A DNA stretch of 64,000 bases from Cognatishimia sp. F0-27 (lineage in GTDB: Bacteria; Pseudomonadota; Alphaproteobacteria; Rhodobacterales; Rhodobacteraceae): NCBI RefSeq assembly GCF_020667845.1, contig NZ_JAFMPQ010000007.1, positions 1-64,000 on the forward strand. Reading direction: 5' to 3'. The notes under the pieces are model-generated. The model was not told the DNA's origin. It ran no database searches and was given only the letters and a program-made list of their open reading frames with translations. Below, one piece after another: positions 8,142-17,060 of the stretch. Within the stretch, counting starts at the first letter, position 1. Every line of letters begins with the position of its first letter. The translations under genes were made by a program, and so were the position numbers.

Positions 8142-9038
8142 TCACGGCTCGGAACTTCCGAATTCTTCCACGAGAAAGTCGATAAAGGCGCGCACCTTGG
8201 GTTCCGCGACGCGACCGGGCAGATAAACCGCGCGGATCGCCATGAGATCGGGAGGCAGGTCCGGCAACAGGTCGACAAGCTGCCCCGCTTGCAGCGCTTC
8301 TTCGTGAAGAAAGCACGGCAGATAGGCGATGCCCAGACCTTCAATCGCGGCATTAAGCAACGCTTGGCCGTCATTGATCGTGAGCGGCCCGGCCGTATAG
8401 ACCAATCGTTGCTCGCCGCTGGGTGTGGTGAGGGTCCAGACATTTGGGGTGGCGTTGTTCGATTGCCGCAGAAGTTTGTGGGCCGTGAGATCGTCGATGC
8501 GCTGCGGGTGGCCGTGTTTCTCAAGATAGTCGGGCGACGCGACCAGACGCAACCGGGTTTGACAGATCTCGCGCGCGTGCAGGGCGGGGTCCTTGATCTC
8601 GCCGATCCGGATTGCAACGTCGTAGCGTTCCGACGCGATTTCCACGTGGCGGTTCTCGAATTCCATGTTCAGGGCAACTTCCGGGTAGCGCGAAAGAAAG
8701 CGGCCCACGATCGGCGAGAGATGCGTCAGGCCGAAATCGCTTGCAACCGACACCCGAAGGGTTCCGGCCGGTTCTGCCAGTGCTGACGTGACATGAGCTT
8801 CCGCTTCTGCCGCAACGTTCAAGGCGTGACGGATCCGTTCATAATAGGCGATGCCCACTTCTGTCGGGTTCACGCGGCGGGTTGTCCGGTTGAGGAGGCG
8901 TGCGCCCAGACGTTCCTCAAGGTTGAACACGTGCTTCGAGACCGTTGATTTCGAGAGTCCGAGTTTCCGCGCAGCATCCGTAAAGCCGCCCTGGTCGACC
9001 ACGGCCGAGAAGGCTTCCATTTCTCTGTAGCGATCCAT
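8142..9038 (-). CDS. LysR-family transcriptional regulator
   Basis: This is a 298-residue protein. The winged HTH is at the N-terminus (MEAFSAVVDQGGFTDAARKLGLS, then KSTVSKHVFNLEERLGARLL), and a substrate-binding domain follows with LRVSVASDFGLTHL, a YDVAIRIGE segment and GLGIAYLP. It belongs to the LysR branch whose N-terminus reads MDRYREMEAF. I choose the ATG at 9038 because the frame upstream shows no family residues and an AGGATC sequence lies just ahead. The nearest gene is the convergent AraC regulator, and a 260-base gap separates it from cls. Its target cannot be deduced. Confidence 0.9.
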   Translation of the reverse strand: MDRYREMEAFSAVVDQGGFTDAARKLGLSKSTVSKHVFNLEERLGARLLNRTTRRVNPTEVGIAYYERIRHALNVAAEAEAHVTSALAEPAGTLRVSVASDFGLTHLSPIVGRFLSRYPEVALNMEFENRHVEIASERYDVAIRIGEIKDPALHAREICQTRLRLVASPDYLEKHGHPQRIDDLTAHKLLRQSNNATPNVWTLTTPSGEQRLVYTAGPLTINDGQALLNAAIEGLGIAYLPCFLHEEALQAGQLVDLLPDLPPDLMAIRAVYLPGRVAEPKVRAFIDFLVEEFGSSEP

Positions 9039-9300
9039 CTGATCCTCGCGGTCAAGTTTCCTGCGCGGTTCTACAGCGCCCGAAAACGGACGGTTTTTGC
9101 CCTTGTGCCAGAGTTTTTTCGAATGTGGCCAATCACGTAAAAGGCCCCGGGTCTGTGTTGCAGGCCGGACAAACGCACTCTGGCGGCGATGCATTCATCG
9201 GGCGCCTGCAGACCTTTTTTTGAAACATCTGATCGGCGGGCCATCAGCCGAACCTTCAGGCCGATCGGCTTTCGATTGATCCTCAGAGGACCAAGCCGCT

Positions 9301-10743
9301 ATGTTTGGCCACCAGTGGAAAAGGAGCGGCGTTGTGACCCTGAGTTTTTGGGCGACAGCGTATCTCGCGCTTGTTGTCGTAGCGGTGTTTTGCGCCTGGC
9401 GCGCGGTGCGGGAGGCGCGCACGCCGCAAGGGTCGGTAGGCTGGGTGGTGTTCCTGCTATCGGTTCCGGTGTTTGCCGTGCCGGCCTATCTGATCTTTGG
9501 CCAATACAGGCTGAAAGGGGTCGTCGTGGCGCGTCGTGATACGGCCAAGATCATTGCCGCCATAGGAAAGTATTCCGCGCGACGACGACCCGAGGCGCTC
9601 AGCAAGGCGGAATACGGCCCGTTCGAAGCCGCAGCGCAGTTGCCGGTGTTGCGGGGAAACGCCGCGTCCCTCCTGATCGATGGCCGAGCGGCCTTTGACG
9701 CGATGTTCTCGGCCATCGACGAGGCCGAGCGTTATGTGCTCGTGCAATTCTACATTCTGCGCCATGACGGTCTTGGGCGAGCGCTGCGGGACCGGCTGAT
9801 CGCCGCCCGCAAGAGAGGCGTCGAGGTATATGTCAGTTACGATCATCTCGGCTCGCTTGCGCTGAAAAACACGTTTCGGCAAAGCCTCCTCGATGCGGGT
9901 ATTCGGCTCGCAGAACCGCGCCGGTCACAGGGGGTCGCCTTCCGCTTCAGCCTCAATTACCGCAATCACCGCAAGACCGTCATCGTGGACGGGAAACGCG
10001 GCTTTACCGGCGGGCTGAATGTGGGTGACGAGTATCTCGGTCTGGATCCCGACATGGGTGACTGGCGCGATACGCACGTTTCTCTGCGTGGGCCGGTCGT
10101 AGCGCAACTCCAGCTGGTGTTTGCAGAGGATTGGCATTTCTCAACGGGCGATCTGATTGTGGATGATCTTGACTGGCGCCCTGGCATGCAAGCCGAGAAC
10201 ATGGTCGGACTGATCGTTGCCACGGGCCCTGTGGACGATTTTGACAGTGGCTCGATGTTCTATTTTGCGTCGATCTCGCGTGCCAAGACGCGAGTCTGGC
10301 TCGCCTCGCCCTATTTTGTCCCCGATCTCGATACGCTAAGCGCGCTTAAACATGCGGCACTGCGGGGCGTGGAGGTGCGTATTCTCATCCCTGATCTGGC
10401 AGACAACCGCATTCCGTGGTTGGCTGCTTATGCCTATTGCGATGAACTGCGCGATGCTGGCGTGCAAATCTGGCGCTTCGAGGCGGGGTTCATGCATCAA
10501 AAGGTTGTATTGGTGGACGATGATTATGCGGCGGTGGGGACGACCAACCTCGACAACCGGTCCTTTCGTCTCAACTTTGAAGCCATGGCGGTGTTTTTCG
10601 ACACAGCTTTTGCAACGCAGGTGGAAGCCATGCTGATCCGCGATTTCGACCGGTCCAGCCTGTCCAGAAAGTCGCTCGGCGACCAGCCGCTGGGCATACG
10701 CGTGGGCGCGCCGATCGCTCGGCTGTTTGCGCCGATCCTCTGA
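9301..10743 (+). CDS. cls: cardiolipin synthase (phospholipase D family)
   Basis: This enzyme joins two phosphatidylglycerol molecules, or a related pair, into cardiolipin at the inner membrane. Two membrane segments lie at about residues 14-34 and 46-66. Two HKD motifs follow: NHRKTVIVDG near residue 223 and HQKVVLVDDD near residue 400, the latter with GTTNLDNRSF. At 480 residues the length is normal. An in-frame GTG at 9334 has a better ribosome site (AAGGAG, seven bases away) and would give 469 residues with the membrane segment intact, so either start may be used. The next gene begins three bases after the stop, which implies an operon. Confidence 0.92.
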   Translation: MFGHQWKRSGVVTLSFWATAYLALVVVAVFCAWRAVREARTPQGSVGWVVFLLSVPVFAVPAYLIFGQYRLKGVVVARRDTAKIIAAIGKYSARRRPEALSKAEYGPFEAAAQLPVLRGNAASLLIDGRAAFDAMFSAIDEAERYVLVQFYILRHDGLGRALRDRLIAARKRGVEVYVSYDHLGSLALKNTFRQSLLDAGIRLAEPRRSQGVAFRFSLNYRNHRKTVIVDGKRGFTGGLNVGDEYLGLDPDMGDWRDTHVSLRGPVVAQLQLVFAEDWHFSTGDLIVDDLDWRPGMQAENMVGLIVATGPVDDFDSGSMFYFASISRAKTRVWLASPYFVPDLDTLSALKHAALRGVEVRILIPDLADNRIPWLAAYAYCDELRDAGVQIWRFEAGFMHQKVVLVDDDYAAVGTTNLDNRSFRLNFEAMAVFFDTAFATQVEAMLIRDFDRSSLSRKSLGDQPLGIRVGAPIARLFAPIL

Positions 10744-10746
10744 TCC

Positions 10747-11460
10747 ATGCATTTCAGACTCGTCAGCTATAACATTCAGAAAGCGGTGGGGCTCGACTTG
10801 CGGCGCGATCCGGCGCGCGTTCTGGCCGTTATCGCGGCGCTCGATGCCGATGTCGTGGTCTTGCAGGAAGCGGACAAACGTCTTGGCAATCGCCCCACGG
10901 CGTTGCCGCGATTCCTGATCGAGCAATATACCGATCACGTGGTTGCGGATGTGGCCGAGACGGATGTGAGCCTGGGCTGGCACGGAAACGCGATCCTTGT
11001 GCGGCGCGGTTGGCAGATCCTGGAAACCGCGAGGGTGCCTTTGCCAAGCCTGGAGCCTCGCGGCGCGGTCATGGCGCGGATCGCCCCGGAAAAGAACGGA
11101 CATGTGCAAAAAGGCAAGGACATCACGGTGATCGGCGCGCATCTCGGGCTGGTGCGGCTATGGCGTCGCAGACAGCTGCGCGCCTTGCATGAGCACGCGA
11201 CCGAAGGAGAGACATCGCGGACCGTGATCCTTGGCGACCTCAACGAGTGGTCAATGCGCAAGGGGCTTGGGTCGCTTCACCCGACCTTCGACATTCATAC
11301 ACCGGGGCGAACCTATCCCTCCCGCCGCCCTGTGGGTGCTTTGGATCGAGCGGCTCTGGGGCGGGATCTCAGACTTGTCGAGGCCGGGGTTGATTGCAGT
11401 GCATTGGCCCGCGTGGCATCGGACCATCGGCCAATCTGGCTGAAGGTCGCGCTCAAGTGA
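10747..11460 (+). CDS. endonuclease/exonuclease/phosphatase family protein
   Basis: This 237-residue protein has the metal-dependent EEP fold shared by exonuclease III, DNase I and sphingomyelinases. Visible motifs are VSYNIQKAVG at the start, DVVVLQEAD (metal-binding Glu), GWHGNAIL, the HLGL segment, the catalytic GDLNEW, and the terminal SDHRPIW histidine. It starts three bases after cls, so the two are co-transcribed. In many proteobacteria such an EEP protein accompanies a phospholipase-D-type synthase, and a role in phospholipid or phosphodiester turnover is a reasonable inference. The specific substrate is not known. Confidence 0.88.
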   Translation: MHFRLVSYNIQKAVGLDLRRDPARVLAVIAALDADVVVLQEADKRLGNRPTALPRFLIEQYTDHVVADVAETDVSLGWHGNAILVRRGWQILETARVPLPSLEPRGAVMARIAPEKNGHVQKGKDITVIGAHLGLVRLWRRRQLRALHEHATEGETSRTVILGDLNEWSMRKGLGSLHPTFDIHTPGRTYPSRRPVGALDRAALGRDLRLVEAGVDCSALARVASDHRPIWLKVALK

Positions 11461-12076
11461 TGCAGGGCATGGCCCCCCAAAGCGGCGCCCTCTGGTGCCC
11501 CGGCGGCGTTGTGAGACGGTCCCGGAGAGCGCCTGCGGAAATCGCTTTTCATAAGACCGAATTGCCTAGTGAGGCAGCGTCTCGAACAGTGTGGTTTTGC
11601 GCGCAACGATATTGACGCCTGCAAAGACAGCATTTGCCCAGGCGCAGACTGCCATGGGCCTGATATCAGGAACGATGTCTCGGCAGGGGCGCGGATCGGC
11701 CGTGCTGGTGATGCTGAGGGGATTGGGTATCGCTGATGGGCTGACCGGCTGGCAGTGCGCAAAGGGGCCTTGCTTTGTTTTGCGGCGGGGCGGATTCGGC
11801 CGCGCTTGCCCGATTAATCCGCCGGATGAGTCAAATCCATACCGGTAGGAAAGCGGCCCATGGGGTTGCAGGCCTCTTCTTGAATGCGTTTGCCCAAAGG
11901 GTCAGCCTGCTCAGGTTGCCGAGGCCGGCGGTCCTGCCGGGCATACCCGCATGCCGGGTTTAGAGCGATGCTGGTGATCTCGGACGCCGTCGGAAGGGTG
12001 GGACATGGCCGAGGGATAAACAGAGTGGGTTGTGGTCTGATGCATCGTCGGGACATTTCGTCCGGCCATTAAAAAC

Positions 12077-12138
12077 TCGGGCTCCGCTCGCCCATCGCGT
12101 CTAGGGGAGACGATGAGCAGTCCTGAAGCGGAGCCCGA
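12077..12138. repeat. long-arm inverted repeat, possible structured RNA
   Basis: TCGGGCTCCGC at 12077-12087 is exactly complementary to GCGGAGCCCGA at 12128-12138, with a 40-base loop. An AAAAA run precedes the left arm. It could be a transcript-end hairpin for the genes on either side, a small RNA or the trace of a mobile element; nothing distinguishes these. Confidence 0.4.
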
Positions 12139-12289
12139 CGAAGGCGCCCACACCCGCAGGGAGTGGCAGGTCGCCTTCGGTCCGTGCCACGCGCCGCGCG
12201 GCCAGACCCGGGGTGCCAACCAGCCGGACAGGTCAGCTGACAGGTTGGTTGGCGGACCGACGAAGGGTTGGGTCGGCCAGATTGTCCGG

Positions 12290-12310
12290 GGCGAGGCCCA
12301 AGGCCCCGCC
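12290..12310 (-). terminator. hairpin downstream of the large RTX gene
   Basis: On the plus strand GGCGAGGCC, three bases, then GGCCCCGCC form a nine-base stem with one mismatch, 17 bases beyond the RTX stop codon. No T-run follows in the minus direction, so intrinsic termination would be weak. Confidence 0.4.
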
Positions 12311-12326
12311 GCGAACGGATCGCGGA

Positions 12327-15300
12327 TCAGATGAAGGTCACATCGTCAATGATCGCGGTTGCGTTGGTGATCCCGGTGAAGGTCAGCGAATTGCCGTCGC
12401 CGAAATCGAGAACGATAAACCCGTCCGCGTTGAGGCTGGCATAATCGCGCAGATCCTCCGGCACGGGTGTCGCTTCCGACAGCAGGGAGGCCGCGATCTG
12501 GACGCTGTCGACCGGTTGGAGATCGGCGATGCGGTCGGCGCCCTCTGTGTAGATGAAGGTGTCGGCACCAATGCCGCCCCGAAGAACGTCGTCGCCTGCG
12601 CCGCCATGCATCGTGTCGTTGCCGAAGTTGCCTTCGAGCCTGTCATCCCCGGCATCCCCATCGAGGATGTCGAAGCCGTTTGCACCGAACACCGTATCGT
12701 TACCGGCGCCGCCGCTCATCACGTCTGCACCAAGGCCGCCCTCCAGCCGGTCTGCGCCGTCACCGCCCACGAGGCTGTCATTGCCGTTGTTGCCCTGCAG
12801 CGTATCATCGCCGGCACCGCCTTCGAGTGTGTCAAACCCGTCCCGCGCCTGAAGCGAGTCGTTGCCATCATCGCCGCGCATCAGATCGAACCCGAGCCCG
12901 CCTTCGACGGTGTCGTCGCCGGCACCGCCTTCGACCGTATCGTTGCCGAAGTTGCCGCGCAGAAGGTCGTTTCCGTCGCCTCCGAAGATCTGGTCGAAGC
13001 CATTGACCCCAACCACTGTGTCATCTCCGAGACCGCCGAGGATCGTGTCGAACCCGATGCCGCCGTTGATGGAGTCGTTCCCACCCTCGCCATCGAGCAC
13101 GTCATTGCCCTCGCCTCCGGTCATGTCATCGTTGTCCTCGCCGCCGAACATGCGGTCAGCGCCGCCGTTTCCGGACATGGTGTCGTTGCCACCAAGGCCG
13201 AGCATCGTGTTGGCGGTGTTATCGCCCACAAGAGTGTTCGGCTCGCCGTCCCCGACAACGTTTTCGACGGCATCATCATCCTCGATCACAGAGGTCACCG
13301 TGCGCGCGGCATAGGTCACATCGGCATCGTCGGCTGTGATGCTCACCCGGAGCGTCTCGTCCCGTTCCGCGTCCTCGTCGCCGTTCACGGAGACGATGAT
13401 GGTCTGGCGCGTCTCGCCATCCGCGAAGGTCACCGACCCGGATAGTGGCCCGTCGATATCGTCGGCGTTGACCTGCCCCCCGATCGTGTAATCGACGGTC
13501 AGTTCCCCGGCGGTATCGCCGAACCGGTCGACGGTATAGATGAAGGTCGATGTGCCTGCGTCGCCCTCCGGGTTGCCACCCGGTCCCGCGATCAGCAGGT
13601 TGGTGCCAAGGGCCGGGGTGTTGGTTGGCTCCGCCTCCACGGTTGGATCGGCTGCGACAGCGCCGGCCCCCGCGATATAGGCCGAGTCGCCGGTGAGGGC
13701 GAAATCGAGGATTGCCGCATCGCGCAGGATCGGGTCCGTGATGCCCGCCGCGTCCACCGCACGGGTTGCCGTGGCCACGATATCGGCAGGCAAGTCCTCC
13801 AGAGTAACGACACCCCGCGGATAGCTGCTGTCTTGGTAATCGGCTGTGGTTTCCCCGTCGGCGCGCTCAAACAGGGCTTCTTCTTCACTGATGCGCCAGC
13901 TGTCGGCATAGTCGCCATAGAGTGTTTCGAAGTCGATCGGTTGCGACAGGACCGTGCCATCGCGCAAGGCCAGATCATTGACCGTGTCGCCATCCGAATT
14001 GCCGAGCAGACCGCGGACCGAGCCCGCCGGACGATCTTCGTCAAGGAAGGCGCAGACATTGATCGCACCGGCATCGGATACCGCCATCTTGAGCTGTTCG
14101 CCGCTCGCCATGACAAAGGTGTACATATCGTCGATGAAGTAGATCTGACCGCCACCCACATCCAGCGGCCCTGTCAGCTCATTGACGGTGACGGACTGGC
14201 CATCAACCGTGAGCACATTGGCGCGGCTGCTGTCGAGCTCCACGGTCGAAGTGCCCATTTCGAAGGCAACCGCGGTCGTGAAAGACACCACATCGGAAAT
14301 CGGCGTGGTGCGCATCTGGATGTTCATCGGGCGTGTGGCGTCCGTGCTTTCAAGCATGACGAACTCGCCCACGGCCTGAAAATCATAGCCAAGCCCGTCC
14401 AAGGTCACGATATGCGGATCGCCATAGACGTCGGACCGGCGCCCTCCGGGCGGCGGCGGTGGCGGCGCGATATCGTCGTTCAGGATCGTGCCGAAGGCAA
14501 AAGAAGACACAAAGACAGGTGTTTCATCGGTGCTTGTCACCGGGTCGCTGATCGAAACGATGATTGTCTCGTCCGGTTCGACCTGCGTGTCACCGGTCAC
14601 TTCGAGCGTGATGGTCTGGCTGGTGACGCCTTCGTCAAAGAAAAGCATCCCACCCTGGGGCAGCAGACCGACGATATCGCCGCTGTTGGCGGCAAGGGGC
14701 GGGAAGCCGTTGGCGCTCCAGGAGAGTTCGAGCGTGCCTTCGGTATTGCCTCCGCGCTGCACGGTAAACACCATTTCGGTGGTGCCGGTATCTCCTTCGA
14801 GCACGTCGCCGTTGGAGATGATCGAGACCGATTTGGGCACCTCGCCATTGCGCACCTCGAAGCGCCACAACCCGTCCTGACCGGTATTGCCCGGCGTGTC
14901 CGGCAGCTGGAGCAACGCGGTTTCCAGTCCCGATTGCGGCAATTCAAAGAAGACACCCGTATCGGAAGAATACCCGGCTCGGGCCGGTGTCCCGTTTTCG
15001 CCAGCGAGGCCGTTGGTCCCTCCGGACGCGTTGCCCGTTGTCCAATCGACGTTTTCGTAGCGGAATTCGATGTTGAAGTCGCCCTCCGTGCGCCCAAGAT
15101 CGTCCGACGCGTCTTCGATGACGAGTTGGAAGGCGTTTTGCAGGGTGCTGTTGCTCGAAAAGAACCCGACATCGTCCCATGTGACGACGAAGCGGTCATT
15201 GGCCGTATCGAGATCGTACCAGACCAGATTGGTGCCCTGTGATGTGCCCCCGGGAGAGACATTTCCGGTGACACCGCGCGTGTCCACGTCTGCCCAGTAG

Positions 15301-15548
15301 GGGAAGATGCCGGGTGTTGTGCCAGCCGAAATCGTGGACGGTGTAAAGGTGCGCAGGCTGTTGTTGAAGGTCACCGACCCGTTGTTGTTGACCCACAAGG
15401 AATCGTACACTGTCCCAAAGAAATTCAGGCCATTCTCGAAGATGGCGGACACCGATATTTCCGGTGTGGACCCATCGTCGTTGGCGGCCAGAAAGTCTTC
15501 TCCAAACCCGCTTGTCCCTCCAAGCGTCCTGATCAGTGGTCTGGTCAT
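12327..15548 (-). CDS. large RTX protein with NIDO, Calx-beta and VWD domains
   Basis: This is a 1073-residue protein. Residues about 40-170 resemble a nidogen-type NIDO domain (VNNNGSVTFN, FPYWADVDTRG, FVVTWDDVG). Residues about 235-360 form a Calx-beta domain ending TILNDD. A poly-proline linker leads to a von Willebrand type D-like domain (about 370-530) with GDPHIVTLDGLGYDF and VRGLLGNSDGD. A second Calx-beta domain (about 650-760) precedes many GGxGxD RTX nonapeptides (about 770-990) and a C-terminal domain ending DDVTFI. There is no Sec signal, so type I secretion is expected, with calcium folding the repeats outside the cell. The domain set suggests an adhesin or matrix protein. No transporter is adjacent. 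A palindrome lies 35-60 bases upstream. Confidence 0.92.
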   Translation of the reverse strand: MTRPLIRTLGGTSGFGEDFLAANDDGSTPEISVSAIFENGLNFFGTVYDSLWVNNNGSVTFNNSLRTFTPSTISAGTTPGIFPYWADVDTRGVTGNVSPGGTSQGTNLVWYDLDTANDRFVVTWDDVGFFSSNSTLQNAFQLVIEDASDDLGRTEGDFNIEFRYENVDWTTGNASGGTNGLAGENGTPARAGYSSDTGVFFELPQSGLETALLQLPDTPGNTGQDGLWRFEVRNGEVPKSVSIISNGDVLEGDTGTTEMVFTVQRGGNTEGTLELSWSANGFPPLAANSGDIVGLLPQGGMLFFDEGVTSQTITLEVTGDTQVEPDETIIVSISDPVTSTDETPVFVSSFAFGTILNDDIAPPPPPPGGRRSDVYGDPHIVTLDGLGYDFQAVGEFVMLESTDATRPMNIQMRTTPISDVVSFTTAVAFEMGTSTVELDSSRANVLTVDGQSVTVNELTGPLDVGGGQIYFIDDMYTFVMASGEQLKMAVSDAGAINVCAFLDEDRPAGSVRGLLGNSDGDTVNDLALRDGTVLSQPIDFETLYGDYADSWRISEEEALFERADGETTADYQDSSYPRGVVTLEDLPADIVATATRAVDAAGITDPILRDAAILDFALTGDSAYIAGAGAVAADPTVEAEPTNTPALGTNLLIAGPGGNPEGDAGTSTFIYTVDRFGDTAGELTVDYTIGGQVNADDIDGPLSGSVTFADGETRQTIIVSVNGDEDAERDETLRVSITADDADVTYAARTVTSVIEDDDAVENVVGDGEPNTLVGDNTANTMLGLGGNDTMSGNGGADRMFGGEDNDDMTGGEGNDVLDGEGGNDSINGGIGFDTILGGLGDDTVVGVNGFDQIFGGDGNDLLRGNFGNDTVEGGAGDDTVEGGLGFDLMRGDDGNDSLQARDGFDTLEGGAGDDTLQGNNGNDSLVGGDGADRLEGGLGADVMSGGAGNDTVFGANGFDILDGDAGDDRLEGNFGNDTMHGGAGDDVLRGGIGADTFIYTEGADRIADLQPVDSVQIAASLLSEATPVPEDLRDYASLNADGFIVLDFGDGNSLTFTGITNATAIIDDVTFI

Positions 15549-16027
15549 TGGTCTTCTCCCCTAAGACAAAAGATAGCTATAAAACACATATTAATTTTAC
15601 TATGTGTTCTTATAACATCGCTGCTTTGGAATATTTTGCAACCCGGATAAGGTGTCGCAGTGTCGAAAGGACGATGGATGTCCGCGCGGCGCTTAGGGTG
15701 GGCCACGCCCATTGACACGCGCGCGGCGTTGCGCGGTTCCGGCGGTATTCTCACCCATGGTGCCTCTCGGGCAGGATCCGGACATTCTGGGTCGCGGGCA
15801 GGTTGGCGCCACGTCTTGGTTTTGCGGTGGCGCAGGGTCGGGTCATGTCCCGAGCATTTTGGGCCAGATCCGACAGCAATCGCACGAACAGGGGACGGCT
15901 GATGATGAAATCCCTTTGCTTCTGACGCCCGAACCGTCAGGAAAGGAAAGCTGCCCGACGGTTGTCTGCTTGCCTTTTTGAGCGGCCCGCAGGGCGGGAG
16001 ATCTTTTGTACGAATGGCGCCTAGGTG
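15549..16027. other. divergent intergenic region with an AT-rich promoter zone
   Basis: About 480 bases separate the large RTX gene from the small membrane protein. The 100 bases next to the RTX start are strikingly AT-rich for this genome, as expected for its promoter, and carry the palindrome at 15583-15608. The remainder is GC-rich without a recognisable gene. Confidence 0.5.
15583..15608. promoter_or_regulatory. palindrome upstream of the large RTX gene
   Basis: AACACATA and TATGTGTT form perfect eight-base arms around a ten-base AT-rich spacer, centred about 47 bases ahead of the start codon at 15548. The arms can extend two bases with one mismatch. The position suits an operator. It is unlike the dyads upstream of the two smaller RTX genes. 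Confidence 0.45.
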
Positions 16028-16381
16028 ATGGATCGCCTCAAACAGCTTTGGGCCGCCGCTCCGGTCGCAACGGTCATCCTGATCCTCTCGGTCGGGGCCG
16101 CAGTTGTGTTTGGCGCGCGCGCCACCCTGTTCTGGATCAAGCGGCCGCCTGTCGCGGAGCGCGAACAGGCCGTCGCCCCCTGGATGACTCCGCGCTACGT
16201 CGCCCGGTCATGGGGCGTGCCCCCCGCAGTGATTGCGGACGCGATCAATGCGCCGCGTCCGCCGCCGGATGGGCCGATGAGCCTGCGCCAACTGGCCGAG
16301 ATGCGGGGCATCCCGACAGAGCAGATCATCGCCGAAACCGAAGCGGCGATTCGCGATTTCCGGCAGGGCCACCGTCCATGA
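16028..16381 (+). CDS. small membrane-anchored protein of unknown function
   Basis: This 117-residue protein has one hydrophobic segment (about residues 12-32) followed by a soluble part. In that part MTPRYVARSWGVPPAVIADAI and LRQLAEMRGIPTEQIIAE look like two short helix-turn-helix-like repeats. No enzyme motif is seen. Its stop overlaps the start of the DedA gene by four bases (ATGA), so the two are translationally coupled and probably work together at the inner membrane. An overlapping GTG one codon upstream is an alternative start. Confidence 0.75.
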   Translation: MDRLKQLWAAAPVATVILILSVGAAVVFGARATLFWIKRPPVAEREQAVAPWMTPRYVARSWGVPPAVIADAINAPRPPPDGPMSLRQLAEMRGIPTEQIIAETEAAIRDFRQGHRP

Positions 16382-16998
16382 CGGAGACGATTTTTGAGCT
16401 GGTGTCGCAATACGGGGTCTATGTGATCTTTGCGTCGGCCTTCCTGTCCTGCCTTGCGCTCCCGATCCCGACCTCGTTGATGATGTTGACGGGTGGGGCG
16501 TTCATTGCCTCGGGGGATCTGTCCGTGTGGTCGGTTGCGGCCGCGGCTTTTGGCGGGGCGGTCCTTGGCGATCAGGTGGGGTATCTGGTTGGTCGGATCT
16601 GGGGCACCCAGCTTTCGGCGCGGCTTGAACGGTCGCCGAGCCGGGCCAAGGTGTTGGGGAGGGCGCGCAGGTTGATCGACAGGCGCGGCCCGATCGGGGT
16701 GTTCCTGTCCACATGGGCTGTGGCACCGTTGGGGCCGTGGGTCAATTTTGTCGCAGGCGCGACTGGGCTGTCATGGGCCCGCTTTTCATTGGGCGATATC
16801 CTGGGAGAGATTTGCTGGGTCTTGATCTATGTCGGGCTTGGTTACGTCTTTTTTGACCAGATTGCCGATGTGGCCGACATAATGAGCGACCTGATCGGGC
16901 TGGCTGTCGCCCTTGTTCTCGCTGTCGGCTCTGGCTTCTGGATCAAAGCAATCCTGCGCGCTCGAAAGACCGAGCGCCATAATACCGACCAACCCTGA
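16378..16998 (+). CDS. DedA/VTT-family membrane protein
   Basis: This 206-residue inner-membrane protein has several transmembrane stretches and the DedA features GGAFIASG, GAVLGDQVGYLVGR, then a basic region and a FLSTWAVAPLGPWVNFVAG segment. DedA (SNARE-associated/VTT) proteins are linked to phospholipid flipping, membrane homeostasis and proton-motive-force maintenance. It is translationally coupled to the small membrane protein upstream. The final 15 residues are polar and basic. Function within this cell is inferred from family only. Confidence 0.88.
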   Translation: MTETIFELVSQYGVYVIFASAFLSCLALPIPTSLMMLTGGAFIASGDLSVWSVAAAAFGGAVLGDQVGYLVGRIWGTQLSARLERSPSRAKVLGRARRLIDRRGPIGVFLSTWAVAPLGPWVNFVAGATGLSWARFSLGDILGEICWVLIYVGLGYVFFDQIADVADIMSDLIGLAVALVLAVGSGFWIKAILRARKTERHNTDQP

Positions 16999-17008
16999 AC
17001 CGCAACGA

Positions 17009-17035
17009 AGGGCGACAGCGCGCAGCCGTCGCCCT
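17009..17035. terminator. bidirectional hairpin between convergent genes
   Basis: AGGGCGAC and GTCGCCCT make a perfect eight-base stem with an 11-base loop. It lies between the stops of the DedA gene (16998) and the dienelactone hydrolase gene (17061), the expected place for a shared terminator. There is no clear T-run. Confidence 0.6.
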
Positions 17036-17060
17036 GGGTGTTGTGTGACCGGATTTCAGA

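Larger units (their letters stand above)
11461..12326. other. intergenic stretch of about 860 bases, no supported gene
   Basis: This gap lies between the end of the EEP gene and the end of the large RTX gene, so it is a convergent region without an obligatory promoter. Short open frames on both strands have no ribosome site and no domain I recognise. It contains an 11-base perfect inverted repeat (12077-12087 with 12128-12138) and a hairpin next to the RTX stop. Otherwise I see nothing in it. The length is unusual for a convergent gap and may mark a decayed insertion. Confidence 0.5.

Noticed and set aside
12213..13445. Plus-strand 410-codon frame across the end of the large RTX gene
   Set aside because: Repetitive VA/IA-rich sequence is what GGxGxD repeats give when read on the opposite strand.
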